8,020 nt of DNA from Salaquimonas sp. (GTDB lineage Bacteria > Pseudomonadota > Alphaproteobacteria > Rhizobiales > Rhizobiaceae): the NCBI GenBank assembly GCA_024639745.1, contig JAHEHW010000065.1, forward strand, positions 1 through 8,020. Reading direction: 5' to 3'. Each line of letters begins with the position of its first letter. Position 1 is the stretch's first letter. The translations under genes were made by a program, and so were the position numbers. Below the pieces are notes generated by a model that made no database searches, was not told where the DNA came from, and was given only the letters and a program-made list of their open reading frames with translations. This document shows positions 1 to 7,305 of the stretch, in pieces.

Positions 1-241
1 CAAAGAATAGATCATAGAATTCGAACTCTTTGGTTTTTCCAATTCTCTGTTTCAGCGCAGCGCGACCAAAATCACGGTGACGCTCCCGGCCACTAGTCAG
101 ACGCCATTTTCTGATTTGCTGTTTCCCTGTCTCAAAGTAAGTTAATAAGGTTCCAGTCTCGGCGATTGATCGAAAAAACGCAGATGATTGGATAAAGTAT
201 CCACGATCAATCAATTCGCCTGAAGCGCTGCAATCGTTCAA
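1..241 (-). CDS. Possible partial open reading frame leaving the left edge (unknown)
   Basis: On the minus strand the frame after the TAA at 281-283 stays open for 93 codons to the window edge. It has no ATG; the only convenient start seen is TTG at 239-241, with just a weak GAG ahead of it. The translation has a protein-like mix, with aromatic and hydrophobic residues (for example SSAFFRSIAETGTLLTYF) followed by a basic stretch. I do not recognise the family. A 93-codon open frame in moderately AT-rich DNA could arise by chance, and inverted repeats run through it, so it may equally be non-coding or a gene remnant. Confidence 0.2.
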   Translation of the reverse strand, partial: MNDCSASGELIDRGYFIQSSAFFRSIAETGTLLTYFETGKQQIRKWRLTSGRERHRDFGRAALKQRIGKTKEFEFYDLFF

Positions 242-378
242 TACTCGATTGGCGCTAATATACCTACTGCAAGCGCTTCTTTAGCCGTCTCCGTTTCAAG
301 TTGTCTATCGCATGCTAAGGTGGCTTCCGTATCAAATCGGTGGCAGCGATTTGGACTTGAATAGCTCCTGATATGGAT

Positions 379-404
379 GAGGCGAGCCCTTTATGGCTCG
401 CCTC
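379..404. terminator. Strong 10-bp hairpin, likely transcription terminator
   Basis: GAGGCGAGCC (379-388) and GGCTCGCCTC (395-404) form a perfect 10-bp GC-rich stem around the 6-nt loop CTTTAT. It lies 47 nt past the nrdJ stop codon, so it probably ends the nrdJ transcript. The T-rich tail (TATTTCTGATTCTT) is on the plus-strand side, while the minus-strand side has only mixed sequence. The hairpin may therefore work in both directions, or serve an unseen plus-strand transcript from 1-378. Confidence 0.6.
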
Positions 405-451
405 TATTTCTGATTCTTCAATAAGGGACACCGGCGAGTCGCCACTCCTCC

Positions 452-3400
452 TTAGCTACACCCGCTCGTTGCGCCACAGGTGTCGCACTTCTCGCAGGTG
501 CCGTTGCGCACCATGGTGAAGTTGCCGCACTCGTCGCAGGAGTTGCCGGTATAGCCCTGCATTAGCGCCTTCTGACGCTGGGCTCCGGTGTCGAGTTTCG
601 GCGGCGCCTTGGCAGGTGCCGGGGTTTCCTCGACTGATGTTTCGGTGCGCGTTTCAGGCTGGGCAGCCGGCTCGGGCGAGACATCCCGCTTGAAGGCGGA
701 GGGCTCGCTGGCGGTCTCGTATTTCACCGCCGCCGCCGTCTTGGCGCCTGTTGACGATCCGATCGCCGTAACCGTCGGTTTTGCCGCCGGCGCGTTGGCC
801 GGGCGAGGGGCTTCTCCCTTGGGGTCGCCGCCCAGCGCATTCGCCGCCGACTTAATAACCTGCAGCTTGTGACCACGGGTCAGGCCGGTCGAGATGGGTT
901 CGGTCTTGCCCTGGGTCACGCCTTTGCCTAGCGCGGTGTTGGAGAAGTCCGACATGTCGACATGCGCGAGGTCGTGACGGCCGAGATAGGAGACAGCGAG
1001 TTCCCGGAAGACGTAGTCGAGAATCGAGGTCGCGTTCTTGATCGCGTCGTTCCCGGTGACCATGCCGGCCGGCTCGAACTTGGTGAAGGTGAAAGCCTCC
1101 ACATATTCCTCAAGCGGCACGCCATATTGCAGGCCGAGCGAGACGGCGATGGCGAAGTTGTTCATCATCGCGCGGAAAGCAGCGCCCTCCTTGTGCATGT
1201 CGATGAAGATCTCGCCGAGGCGGCCGTCGTCGTATTCGCCGGTGCGGAGATAGACCTTGTGGCCGCCAACCACTGCTTTCTGGGTGTAGCCCTTGCGGCG
1301 ATGAGGCATTTTCTCGCGCTCGCGGATCGCTTTCTCGATGACGCGCTCGATGACTTTTTCGACCACTTTCTCCGTTACCTGCGTCGCGCGGGCGGCAGCC
1401 GGCGCTTCGAGCAGCTCTTCGAGCGCCTCTTCTTCCTCCTCGTCTTCGATCAGCGAGGCGTTCAATGGCTGCGAAAGCTTGGAGCCGTCGCGGTACAGCG
1501 CATTGGCCTTGAGCGCCAGCTTCCAAGATAGCATGTAGGCCGATTTACAGTCTTCGACGCTGGCCGAGTTGGGCATGTTGATCGTTTTCGAGATCGCGCC
1601 GGAGATGAAAGGCTGGGCAGCCGCCATCATGCGGATATGCGATTCGACGGAAAGCGCCCGTTTGCCGATCTTGCCGCATGGGTTGGCGCAATCGAATACG
1701 GGCAGGTGCTCGTCCTTGATGAAAGGCGCGCCTTCCAGCGTCATCGCTCCGCAAACATGAATGTTGGCGGCTTCGATATCCTTTTTCGAAAAGCCGAGAT
1801 GGACCAGCATGTCGAAATTGAAATCGTTCAGCTGGTCATCCGTGAGGCCGAGTTCGGATTTGCAGAAATCCTCGCCGAGCGTCCACTTATTGAAGGCAAA
1901 CTTGATGTCGAAGGCCGATTTCAGCCCTTCGTTCACGGCGGCGATCTTGTCCTCGGTGAAGCCTTTCGACTTGAGCGAGGCAGGGTTGATCGCCGGTGCC
2001 TGGTTGAGATTGCCGTGGCCGACCGCATAAGCCTCGATCTCGCCGATCTGCGCTTCGGAATAGCCGAGCGTGCGCAGGGCTTCCGGTACGGCACGGTTAA
2101 TGATCTTGAAGTAACCGCCGCCGGCGAGCTTCTTGAACTTCACCAACGCAAAGTCCGGCTCTATCCCGGTGGTGTCGCAGTCCATGACCAGTCCAATCGT
2201 GCCGGTTGGCGCGATGACGGTTGCCTGGGCGTTGCGGTAGCCGTTCTTTTCGCCCATTTCGACCGCGCGATCCCAGGCGGAAGTCGCATGGGTGATGAGG
2301 TCGGCCTGCGGGCAGGCGGCGTGGTCGAGCGGTACCGGCTTGACGGCGAGGCCCTCGTAGTCGGACGACAGGCCGTGGGCGGCGCGGCGGTGATTGCGCA
2401 TGACGCGGAGCATGTGACTGGCATTGCGCTCGTAATCCGGGAAAGCGCCCAGTTCACCAGCCATCTGCGCTGAGGTCTCGTAGCAGATGCCGGTCATGAT
2501 TGCGGTGATCGCGCCGCAGATCGCGCGGCCTTCTTCCGAATTATAGGCAATGCCCGAGGTCATCAGCAGGCCGCCGATATTGGCGTAGCCGAGGCCCGTG
2601 GTGCGGTACTCGTAGGACAGGCGGGCGATTTCCTTCGACGGGAACTGCGCCATCATGACCGAGATTTCGAGAACGATCATCCACAGACGGCAGCCATGCT
2701 CGAAGCTATCGACGTCGAATGCGAGCGGGTTTTCGGCAGAAGCCTTCACCTTGTCGCGAAACTGCAGCAGGTTCAGTGAGGCGAGGTTACAGGCGGTGTC
2801 GTCGAGGAACATGTATTCCGAGCACGGGTTGGAAGCACGGATACGGCCTGCTTCCGGGCAGGTGTGCCAGTCGTTCATCGTCGTGTTGTAGTGAAGTCCC
2901 GGATCGGCGGACTGCCAGGCGGCGGTGCCGATCTGCTCCCAAAGATCCCGGGCCTTGATGGTCTTGACCGGCCTGCCGGTGAGCCGGCCGATCAGATCCC
3001 AGTCCTTGTCTTCCTCGACCGCGCGCAGGAAGTCATCGGTCAGGGAGACCGAATTGTTGGAGTTCTGGCCGGAAACGGTCAGATAGGCCTCGGAATCCCA
3101 GTCGGTGTTATAGGCTGGAAATTCGATATCCGTGAAACCCTGACGGGCGAGTTGGATCACGCGCTGGATGTAGTTTTCCGGTACAGACGCCTTCTTGGCG
3201 GCGCGGATTTCGCGTTTCAGCGCGGTGTTGATGCCCGGGTCGAAGCAGTCATCGGCATTGCCCTCGCAATTGATGCAGGCTTTCATGATCGCCTTCATGT
3301 GCTTCGAAACGGTTTTCGAACCGGTAACGAGAGCGGCAACCTTCTGCTCTTCCTTGACCTTCCAGTTGATGTATTCCTCGATATCCGGGTGATCAATATC

Positions 3401-4249
3401 GACAACGACCATCTTCGCCGCGCGGCGGGTCGTGCCGCCGGACTTGATGGCGCCGGCTGCGCGGTCACCGATCTTCAGGAAGCTCATCAGGCCGGAAGAC
3501 TTGCCGCCACCGGAGAGTTTTTCGCCTTCGCCGCGCAGGTGCGAGAAGTTGGAGCCGGTGCCGGAGCCGTATTTGAACAGCCGCGCTTCGCGGGTCCACA
3601 AATCCATGATGCCGCCTTCATTGACGAGGTCGTCGCCAACCGACTGGATGAAGCAGGCATGGGGCTGTGGGTGCTCATAGGAAGATTTCGATTTCACCAG
3701 CTTGCCGGTGAACGGGTCGACATAATGGTGGCCCTGGGCCGGCCCGTCGATGCCATAGGCCCAATGCAGGCCGGTGTTGAACCATTGCGGGCTGTTCGGT
3801 GCGACGCGCTGGGTGGCGAGCATGTAGCAGAGTTCATCGTAAAAGGCCCGGGCGTCTTCTTCCTTGTCGAAATAGCCGCCTTTCCAACCCCAATAGGTCC
3901 AGGTGCCAGCAAGCCGGTTGAAGACCTGGCGGGCATCCATTTCAGAGCCGTAGCGCTCGTTTTCGGGCATTTTTGCAAGGGCTTCCTTGTCAGCTTCGTG
4001 ACGCCACAGCCAGGACGGAACGGTTTCTTCCTCGACAGGCTTCAGGATCGCTGGCACGCCAGCCTTGCGGAAATATTTCTGCGCGAGAATGTCAGACGCG
4101 ACCTGGCTCCAAGCCGCAGGCACGGAAATGTTCTCCAGACGGAACACGATCGAACCGTCCGGGTTCCTGATTTCACTCGTCGCCTGACGAAATTCCAGGC
4201 CCTCGTATGGTGCTTTGCCCGCTTTTGTAAACCGCCGCTCGATGCGCAT
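452..4249 (-). CDS. nrdJ: Vitamin B12-dependent (class II) ribonucleotide reductase
   Basis: This 1265-residue enzyme reduces ribonucleotides to deoxyribonucleotides using adenosylcobalamin as radical source, so it needs neither oxygen nor a separate radical subunit. Visible landmarks: the active-site loop NPCSE at 474-478, with Cys476 the expected thiyl-radical residue and Asn474/Glu478 its partners; Cys199 (HACFIQS) and Cys487 (DTACNLAS) as the expected redox pair; GSGTGSN near 229; PTGTIG at 681-686. An insert holds Cys325, Cys328 and Cys335. An acidic run (935-941) and a charged VxEK-type repeat (958-980) precede a TSCPD-like region (about 991-1054). A Pro/Ala-rich linker (about 1137-1222) leads to a C-terminal tail with cysteines at 1238, 1241, 1252, 1255, 1258 and 1264, the expected reductant-accepting arm. 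I chose ATG 4249 because relatives begin MRIERRFT and a purine-rich GAAGAAGGGAAG lies just upstream; the frame stays open to TTG 4333. The gene appears intact. Confidence 0.97.
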   Translation of the reverse strand: MRIERRFTKAGKAPYEGLEFRQATSEIRNPDGSIVFRLENISVPAAWSQVASDILAQKYFRKAGVPAILKPVEEETVPSWLWRHEADKEALAKMPENERYGSEMDARQVFNRLAGTWTYWGWKGGYFDKEEDARAFYDELCYMLATQRVAPNSPQWFNTGLHWAYGIDGPAQGHHYVDPFTGKLVKSKSSYEHPQPHACFIQSVGDDLVNEGGIMDLWTREARLFKYGSGTGSNFSHLRGEGEKLSGGGKSSGLMSFLKIGDRAAGAIKSGGTTRRAAKMVVVDIDHPDIEEYINWKVKEEQKVAALVTGSKTVSKHMKAIMKACINCEGNADDCFDPGINTALKREIRAAKKASVPENYIQRVIQLARQGFTDIEFPAYNTDWDSEAYLTVSGQNSNNSVSLTDDFLRAVEEDKDWDLIGRLTGRPVKTIKARDLWEQIGTAAWQSADPGLHYNTTMNDWHTCPEAGRIRASNPCSEYMFLDDTACNLASLNLLQFRDKVKASAENPLAFDVDSFEHGCRLWMIVLEISVMMAQFPSKEIARLSYEYRTTGLGYANIGGLLMTSGIAYNSEEGRAICGAITAIMTGICYETSAQMAGELGAFPDYERNASHMLRVMRNHRRAAHGLSSDYEGLAVKPVPLDHAACPQADLITHATSAWDRAVEMGEKNGYRNAQATVIAPTGTIGLVMDCDTTGIEPDFALVKFKKLAGGGYFKIINRAVPEALRTLGYSEAQIGEIEAYAVGHGNLNQAPAINPASLKSKGFTEDKIAAVNEGLKSAFDIKFAFNKWTLGEDFCKSELGLTDDQLNDFNFDMLVHLGFSKKDIEAANIHVCGAMTLEGAPFIKDEHLPVFDCANPCGKIGKRALSVESHIRMMAAAQPFISGAISKTINMPNSASVEDCKSAYMLSWKLALKANALYRDGSKLSQPLNASLIEDEEEEEALEELLEAPAAARATQVTEKVVEKVIERVIEKAIREREKMPHRRKGYTQKAVVGGHKVYLRTGEYDDGRLGEIFIDMHKEGAAFRAMMNNFAIAVSLGLQYGVPLEEYVEAFTFTKFEPAGMVTGNDAIKNATSILDYVFRELAVSYLGRHDLAHVDMSDFSNTALGKGVTQGKTEPISTGLTRGHKLQVIKSAANALGGDPKGEAPRPANAPAAKPTVTAIGSSTGAKTAAAVKYETASEPSAFKRDVSPEPAAQPETRTETSVEETPAPAKAPPKLDTGAQRQKALMQGYTGNSCDECGNFTMVRNGTCEKCDTCGATSGCS

Positions 4250-4281
4250 TTCCGTCTTCCCTTCTTCCTGCATTTTGCCCC

Positions 4282-4325
4282 AAAAATGAGGCAATAAACC
4301 GCCATTGCCCGGAGCGGTCATTGCC
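4282..4325 (-). terminator. Attenuator-like hairpin in the nrdJ leader
   Basis: In the transcribed strand GGCAAT (4325-4320) pairs with ATTGCC (4295-4290), and inside it ACCGC (4318-4314) pairs with GCGGT (4302-4298), leaving an 11-nt loop. The hairpin is followed at once by TCATTTTTGG, with the T-run at 4286-4282. This is the shape of an intrinsic terminator, placed about 30 nt before the chosen nrdJ start and some 130 nt after the predicted transcription start. It could attenuate nrdJ transcription. The alternative is that translation begins upstream at 4333 or 4321 and this is coding sequence. Confidence 0.35.
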
Positions 4326-4457
4326 GCGCCCAAGCCCCCGAAATTGCCTGTTTGTTTTCCCTGTAAGAAACCAGTGAAATTTGCAGCTCATCTTTTCAAT
4401 GCCCGTGCGAACCCCACTGGACATTTTACATTTTGGCTGCATTAGCTTCCCGGTCGC

Positions 4458-4473
4458 CGACTATATCTAGTGT
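4458..4473. promoter_or_regulatory. NrdR box, promoter-proximal
   Basis: CGACTATATCTAGTGT fits the NrdR operator consensus acaCwAtATaTwGwgt at 13 of 16 positions. NrdR is the zinc-finger/ATP-cone repressor of ribonucleotide reductase genes. The site covers the nrdJ -10 element, so binding would block RNA polymerase. A second box lies 31 bp away, the paired spacing usual for this regulator. The nrdR gene itself is not in the window. Confidence 0.8.
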
Positions 4474-4488
4474 CATTAGACCTGACAA
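4460..4488 (-). promoter_or_regulatory. nrdJ promoter (sigma-70 type)
   Basis: On the minus strand TTGTCA (4488-4483) and TATAGT (4465-4460) each match the -35 and -10 consensus at 5 of 6 positions and are separated by 17 bp. The -10 lies inside the proximal NrdR box and the -35 lies between the two boxes. Transcription would begin near 4453, giving a leader of about 200 nt before the nrdJ ATG. Confidence 0.7.
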
Positions 4489-4504
4489 TCCCTAAATATA
4501 GTAT
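4489..4504. promoter_or_regulatory. NrdR box, promoter-distal
   Basis: TCCCTAAATATAGTAT matches the NrdR operator consensus at about 12 of 16 positions, including the CwA..AT.TwGw core. It sits immediately upstream of the -35 element and 31 bp from the proximal box, so both sites face the same side of the DNA. Pairs with this spacing are the expected arrangement for cooperative NrdR binding. Confidence 0.75.
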
Positions 4505-4667
4505 TAACCGATTTTAGCCCCCAAAAAATTCGCTCCTTCGTCTGCCGTAGGAGATCGCCATTTCGGCAAAGCCCCACCGTGCGAAAAGTTTATTGCTTTT
4601 CGCCATTTACGCTCTGGTTTTATGGAACCGGCAAACCTTTACCCGTTGCCGTTACTACCGATGAAAC

Positions 4668-4814
4668 TCACCGGGCCCCCTGTATGACCGGACACGCCAA
4701 CCTGCAGTAGGACTGTAAAGTGACTCGGAAAAAATCGTCAAGCGGTAGTTGGTCAGAATTTTTGAAATACCACATATTGTATTTGCTTGTGGAAAGCGTG
4801 GATAAGGCATGCAA
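4668..4814 (-). CDS. Possible small protein of 48 residues (unknown)
   Basis: A perfect AAGGAGG (4830-4824) lies 9 nt ahead of TTG 4814, which opens a 48-codon frame ending at TGA 4668-4670. The predicted peptide starts MHALSTLSTS, has an aromatic patch (YNMWYF) and two cysteines, and shows no signal peptide or known domain. A competing frame starts at ATG 4810 (51 codons, to 4655), but its spacing of 13 nt is poor. The ribosome binding site is the only real support; codon content is not persuasive. It may be a leader peptide or a chance match. Confidence 0.2.
   Translation of the reverse strand: MHALSTLSTSKYNMWYFKNSDQLPLDDFFRVTLQSYCRLACPVIQGAR
4712..4741 (-). promoter_or_regulatory. Possible minus-strand promoter far upstream of nrdJ
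   Basis: TTGACG (4741-4736) and TACAGT (4717-4712) are separated by 18 bp, matching consensus at 5 of 6 and 4 of 6 positions. It would start a transcript near 4705 running towards nrdJ, through two hairpins (4653-4626 and 4603-4581). It could drive a small RNA of about 125 nt or a longer nrdJ transcript. It lies inside the possible small frame 4668-4814, and both cannot easily be real as drawn. Confidence 0.25.
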
Positions 4815-5108
4815 TTTGAAAAACCTCCTTGAATCAATGATTTGCTGAGCGAGCGGTGACGCGGGAAGGGCGCCGGCGCGCATTTTGGCGTAAGCTACTT
4901 CCCTTTCTCGGCAGGCCCCGTGATCTGAAATTCATGTTTGTGTCTGATTCGCCAGACCGGGTTTGCGCTTCCAAAGTGGCAGGGGCAAGGTGCAGAGGCC
5001 GAGCTGTAATCGACCGCCGCTGCGTTCAGCAGCTGGCTTAAGGCCTGTCATTTTATGTGGGACCATGGCGAAACCGCGAGCAAGAATTTTGCTTCGGCTT
5101 TGCAGCGT

Positions 5109-6332
5109 TTATTCCGAGTTCTTTTTGCCAAGGTTGCGGGCCGCGGTTGCCCCGATACCGGCGGCGAGGAGAAGGAGCAGGCTGCCGGCAAGGAAAAACG
5201 CGCCCGGAAAGTAGAGCGGGGCGGCCGGATTGGTGAAAAACGCAAACATGGCGGTGGAGATCGCGGGCCCCACGATTGCCGCCATACCAGTGACCGCTGA
5301 AAGGCCACCCTGAAGCAATCCCTGTTCTTGAGCCGAGGCCTGTTGCGAGGCGAGCGCCTGAAGAGCGGGGCCGGCAACTCCCCAGCCAAGCACATAAGGG
5401 ATAATACCCACATAGCCGATCAGACCGGTCCCATTAAAGGATAGAACGACATACATGGCAGCGCTGACAGTAAAGCCTCCGACCAGAGTCGCAACCTCGC
5501 CGAAGCGTTTGACCACATGGCGGACCATGACCGCCTGAACGAAGACATAGCAAATACCTACGACGGCGAGCGAAAAGCCTGCTTCCCGCATGCCCCAACC
5601 GTATTGTACGCCGGTGAAAAGGACCCAAACGGCTTCGAGCCCGCGCTGAACTGTATTGGCGATCAATAGCGCGACCGACAATGGCAGGATAACCGGATTG
5701 GCTGCCATCCATCCGAGCGCCTTCAGCATGCCGCGATTGCTGGAGCCCGCATCGCCACGTTTTTCCGGCGGGAGGGTTTCTTCAAGAAAGAAGAGTCCAA
5801 AAATCAGATTGAGGACGGATAGGGCGGCTGCGAAATAGAACGGCACCCGGAGACCGATCTCTCCAAGAACCCCGCCGATCAGCGGTCCGAGGATGAAGCC
5901 CAACCCGAAGGCGGCGCCAACAAGACCAAAAGCGGCGGCTCGATCCTTGCCTTCTGTCACATCAGCCATGTAAGCGTTAGCGACGGCGAATGTAGCGCCG
6001 AAAATTCCCCCCAGTGCACGACCCACAAGCACCCAGGCGATCGTCGGGGCGAGAGCGAGAAATAGATTATCGAGACCGAGGCCGGCAAGGGCGAGCAGCA
6101 TGACCGGTTTTCTGCCATAGCGGTCCGACAGCCCGCCGATCAGGGGCGCGAAAAGAAACTGCATCAGCGCGTAAACGACCGATATGAGGCCGACAAGTGC
6201 AGCTGTTGAAGAGACGCCGCCGTCCGAAAGGGTTTCGACCAATGTAGGCAGAATCGGCCAGACCAATCCGACGCCCGCCATGTTGAGCGTTACGGTCGCC
6301 AGGACGACCCATTGAGAGCGGGTTACGGCCAA
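5109..6332 (-). CDS. Major facilitator superfamily exporter, TetA-like (TCR/Tet family)
   Basis: This 407-residue inner-membrane protein has about twelve hydrophobic segments, roughly 8-30, 42-64, 76-94, 98-120, 133-156, 162-184, 213-236, 250-270, 281-299, 303-328, 341-365 and 374-396, with a hydrophilic central loop near 185-210. It carries the loop 2-3 signature [11 protein letters not shown] (66-76) and the antiporter motif GPLIGG (149-154). The stretch [16 protein letters not shown] resembles the ADVTxGxxRAxxFG of tetracycline/H+ antiporters, so proton-driven drug export is the likely mechanism. The substrate is unknown, and chromosomal relatives often confer no tetracycline resistance. 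The frame begins at TTG (6332-6330) after GGATAGG; the first ATG would be codon 18, inside the first membrane segment. It lies 15 nt after gpt and is probably co-transcribed. There is no adjacent TetR-type regulator. Confidence 0.9.
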   Translation of the reverse strand: MAVTRSQWVVLATVTLNMAGVGLVWPILPTLVETLSDGGVSSTAALVGLISVVYALMQFLFAPLIGGLSDRYGRKPVMLLALAGLGLDNLFLALAPTIAWVLVGRALGGIFGATFAVANAYMADVTEGKDRAAAFGLVGAAFGLGFILGPLIGGVLGEIGLRVPFYFAAALSVLNLIFGLFFLEETLPPEKRGDAGSSNRGMLKALGWMAANPVILPLSVALLIANTVQRGLEAVWVLFTGVQYGWGMREAGFSLAVVGICYVFVQAVMVRHVVKRFGEVATLVGGFTVSAAMYVVLSFNGTGLIGYVGIIPYVLGWGVAGPALQALASQQASAQEQGLLQGGLSAVTGMAAIVGPAISTAMFAFFTNPAAPLYFPGAFFLAGSLLLLLAAGIGATAARNLGKKNSE

Positions 6333-6343
6333 TGCAGACCTAT

Positions 6344-6363
6344 CCGATCAGCCGTCTGATCGG
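6344..6363 (-). promoter_or_regulatory. Hairpin at the gpt end, just ahead of the exporter start
   Basis: CCGATCAG (6344-6351) and CTGATCGG (6356-6363) form a perfect 8-bp stem with a 4-nt loop. The stem contains the gpt stop codon and ends 11 nt before the exporter TTG, next to its putative GGATAGG ribosome site. No T-run follows, so it is not a classical terminator. It may stabilise the upstream mRNA end or tune exporter translation. Confidence 0.4.
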
Positions 6364-6866
6364 CCGGAAATGGGCTCGACATAGGCCATTTCCATATCCC
6401 AGGGAAAATAGATCCACGTGTCCTGCGATACTTCGGTCACGAAAGTGTCCGCAAACGGCACGCCGCTCGGTTTGGCGTATACGGTGGCAATATGTGCGTT
6501 CGGGAGCATCTCGCGAACCTTCTTGGCGGTTGCACCGGTATCGGTGAGATCGTCAATCACCAGAATGCCGTCCCCTTTGCCGCCGGTTTCGTTGACGAGC
6601 TTTTCCGAGATTTGCTTCAATACGACCAATTCGCCCTGATCCTTGTACTCGTGATAGGAGGCAATGCATACGGTTTCTATTTTGCGAATGCCCAGTTCGC
6701 GGGCAATTATCGCTGCTGGAACGAGGCCGCCTCTGGTAATCGAAACGATTGCGTTCCAGCCGCCTTTTGCTTCGCCAATGCCGATTAGCCGCCAAGCCAG
6801 AGCCTTGGAATCTCGATGGAACTGATCCCAGGTGACAGGAAAGGCTTTGTGGTTCGATGAAGTCAT
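6348..6866 (-). CDS. gpt: Xanthine-guanine phosphoribosyltransferase
   Basis: This 172-residue cytoplasmic enzyme transfers phosphoribose from PRPP to guanine and xanthine (and weakly hypoxanthine), giving GMP and XMP in purine salvage. The PRPP-binding signature [11 protein letters not shown] is at 103-113. The SITRGG segment (42-47) matches the loop that contacts pyrophosphate, and WIYFPWD (151-157) corresponds to the base-binding region near the C-terminus. It is about 20 residues longer than the E. coli Gpt (152), mostly at the ends, as is common in rhizobial versions. The start at ATG 6866 follows GAGAG by about 6 nt. The gene is followed closely by the exporter gene. A possible promoter lies 42 bp upstream, so the pair may form its own transcription unit. 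Confidence 0.93.
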   Translation of the reverse strand: MTSSNHKAFPVTWDQFHRDSKALAWRLIGIGEAKGGWNAIVSITRGGLVPAAIIARELGIRKIETVCIASYHEYKDQGELVVLKQISEKLVNETGGKGDGILVIDDLTDTGATAKKVREMLPNAHIATVYAKPSGVPFADTFVTEVSQDTWIYFPWDMEMAYVEPISGRSDG

Positions 6867-6907
6867 TGGCGGCTCTCTGAAATGGTAATCGATGCGGTTG
6901 ATGACGT

Positions 6908-6936
6908 GGGATAGGTGGGGAGGGTCTGAGGTTCAA
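6908..6936 (-). promoter_or_regulatory. Possible promoter for gpt and the exporter gene
   Basis: In the 94-bp gap after the ArsC-like gene, TTGAAC (6936-6931) and TATCCC (6913-6908) stand 17 bp apart on the minus strand. The -35 is a fair match and the -10 a weak one (3 of 6), with the alphaproteobacterial CTTGA-type context before it (ACTTGAAC). No terminator separates this gap from the upstream gene, so read-through from the cinA-arsC pair is also likely. Confidence 0.35.
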
Positions 6937-6960
6937 GTCGGTTGCCGGCGTAAACGGGCC

Positions 6961-7305
6961 TTAGAGCCAAGTGGCCTGCGGTTCTCTCGACCAGCCTATC
7001 GTAACTGTCTCATGCGATACAATCACCGGTCGCTTTATGAGTGTTGGATGTTTGATCATCAACTCCAGTGCTTTGGTTTCATCGACACCGGATTTTTCCG
7101 AAGGATCCAATCCCCGCCAGGTTGTCGACCGGGTGTTGAGAAGGGGCTGCCATCCCACCGATGTCGCAATTTCGCGAAGGCTGGCGACCGGCACGCCGTC
7201 TGCCCGAACATCGACCAGATGAAGATCGTGTCCGGCGTCCTGCAACTGGCGGATCGCCTTTTTGCACGTATCGCAATTCTTCAAGTGATAAACGGTCAAT
7301 TTCAT
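6961..7305 (-). CDS. ArsC/Spx-family thioredoxin-fold protein, YffB-like
   Basis: A 114-residue protein starting MKLTVYHLKNCDTCKKA, with Cys11 and Cys14 at the place where ArsC has its catalytic cysteine. GWQPLLNTRSTTWRGLD (51-67) and LIKRPV (89-94) closely follow the YffB branch (…LLNTRGTTWR…, IKRP…), with Arg92 matching the conserved arginine of the family. YffB proteins use glutathione rather than acting as proven arsenate reductases, so an arsenic role should not be assumed; no ars genes are nearby. The CxxC pair differs from the single cysteine usual in YffB. Its ATG overlaps the stop of the CinA-like gene as ATGA, which suggests translational coupling. It ends with TAA at 6961. Confidence 0.85.
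   Translation of the reverse strand: MKLTVYHLKNCDTCKKAIRQLQDAGHDLHLVDVRADGVPVASLREIATSVGWQPLLNTRSTTWRGLDPSEKSGVDETKALELMIKHPTLIKRPVIVSHETVTIGWSREPQATWL

Larger units (their letters stand above)
1..451. other. Non-coding stretch downstream of nrdJ, mostly unexplained
   Basis: No recognisable gene lies in these 451 bases, which look richer in A+T than the genes to the right. They contain a strong hairpin (379-404), nested inverted repeats between about 161 and 279, and a minus-strand frame without stop from 280 to the left edge. On the plus strand a 19-codon ATG frame (312-371) ends 7 nt before the hairpin, but it has no convincing ribosome binding site and matches nothing I know. The stretch could be the tail of a neighbouring gene, a small RNA locus or decayed sequence. 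Confidence 0.5.
4505..5108. other. Intergenic region between the exporter gene and the nrdJ promoter
   Basis: About 600 bases without a recognised gene. It contains a small frame with a perfect Shine-Dalgarno (4668-4814), a possible minus-strand promoter (4712-4741), two hairpins (4581-4603, a perfect 8-bp stem GCGAAAAG/CTTTTCGC with a 7-nt loop; 4626-4653, a bulged stem of about 8 bp), and two adjacent DnaA-box-like 9-mers (4788-4805). From about 4850 to 5108 I see nothing I can name, and no clear terminator after the exporter gene. None of the hairpins has a proper T-run. Confidence 0.5.

Noticed and set aside
962..2473. Plus-strand frames of 189 and 278 codons (962-1531 and 1637-2473)
   Set aside because: Both are antisense to conserved nrdJ coding sequence and their translations show no known domain.
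2864..4297. Plus-strand open frame of 477 codons
   Set aside because: It lies wholly opposite nrdJ, whose protein is clearly recognisable. Its low stop frequency follows from the GC-rich codon use of the real gene.
4250..4333. N-terminal extension of NrdJ to TTG 4333 (or ATG 4321)
   Set aside because: The frame is open, but family members start at MRIERRFT, the best purine-rich ribosome site precedes 4249, and the extra sequence coincides with a terminator-like hairpin.
4250..4453. Cobalamin riboswitch upstream of the B12-dependent reductase
   Set aside because: I looked for a B12 box and the usual long conserved core and saw no convincing match in the leader. An Infernal search would settle it.
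4856..5041. Plus-strand frame of 61 codons in the intergenic region
   Set aside because: It starts at GTG with no ribosome site, has a basic, low-complexity translation and resembles no known family.
5048..5413. Minus-strand 121-codon frame overlapping the exporter gene
   Set aside because: It is in another frame of the well-supported transporter and has an arginine/proline-rich translation typical of shadow frames.
5109..6332. Acquired tetracycline-resistance cassette
   Set aside because: No tetR-like regulator, insertion sequence or repeat flanks the gene, and it sits tightly behind gpt with similar base composition, so a native exporter is more likely.
6961..7305. Arsenic-resistance operon
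   Set aside because: The ArsC-like protein belongs to the YffB-like branch and there is no arsB, acr3, arsR or arsH nearby.
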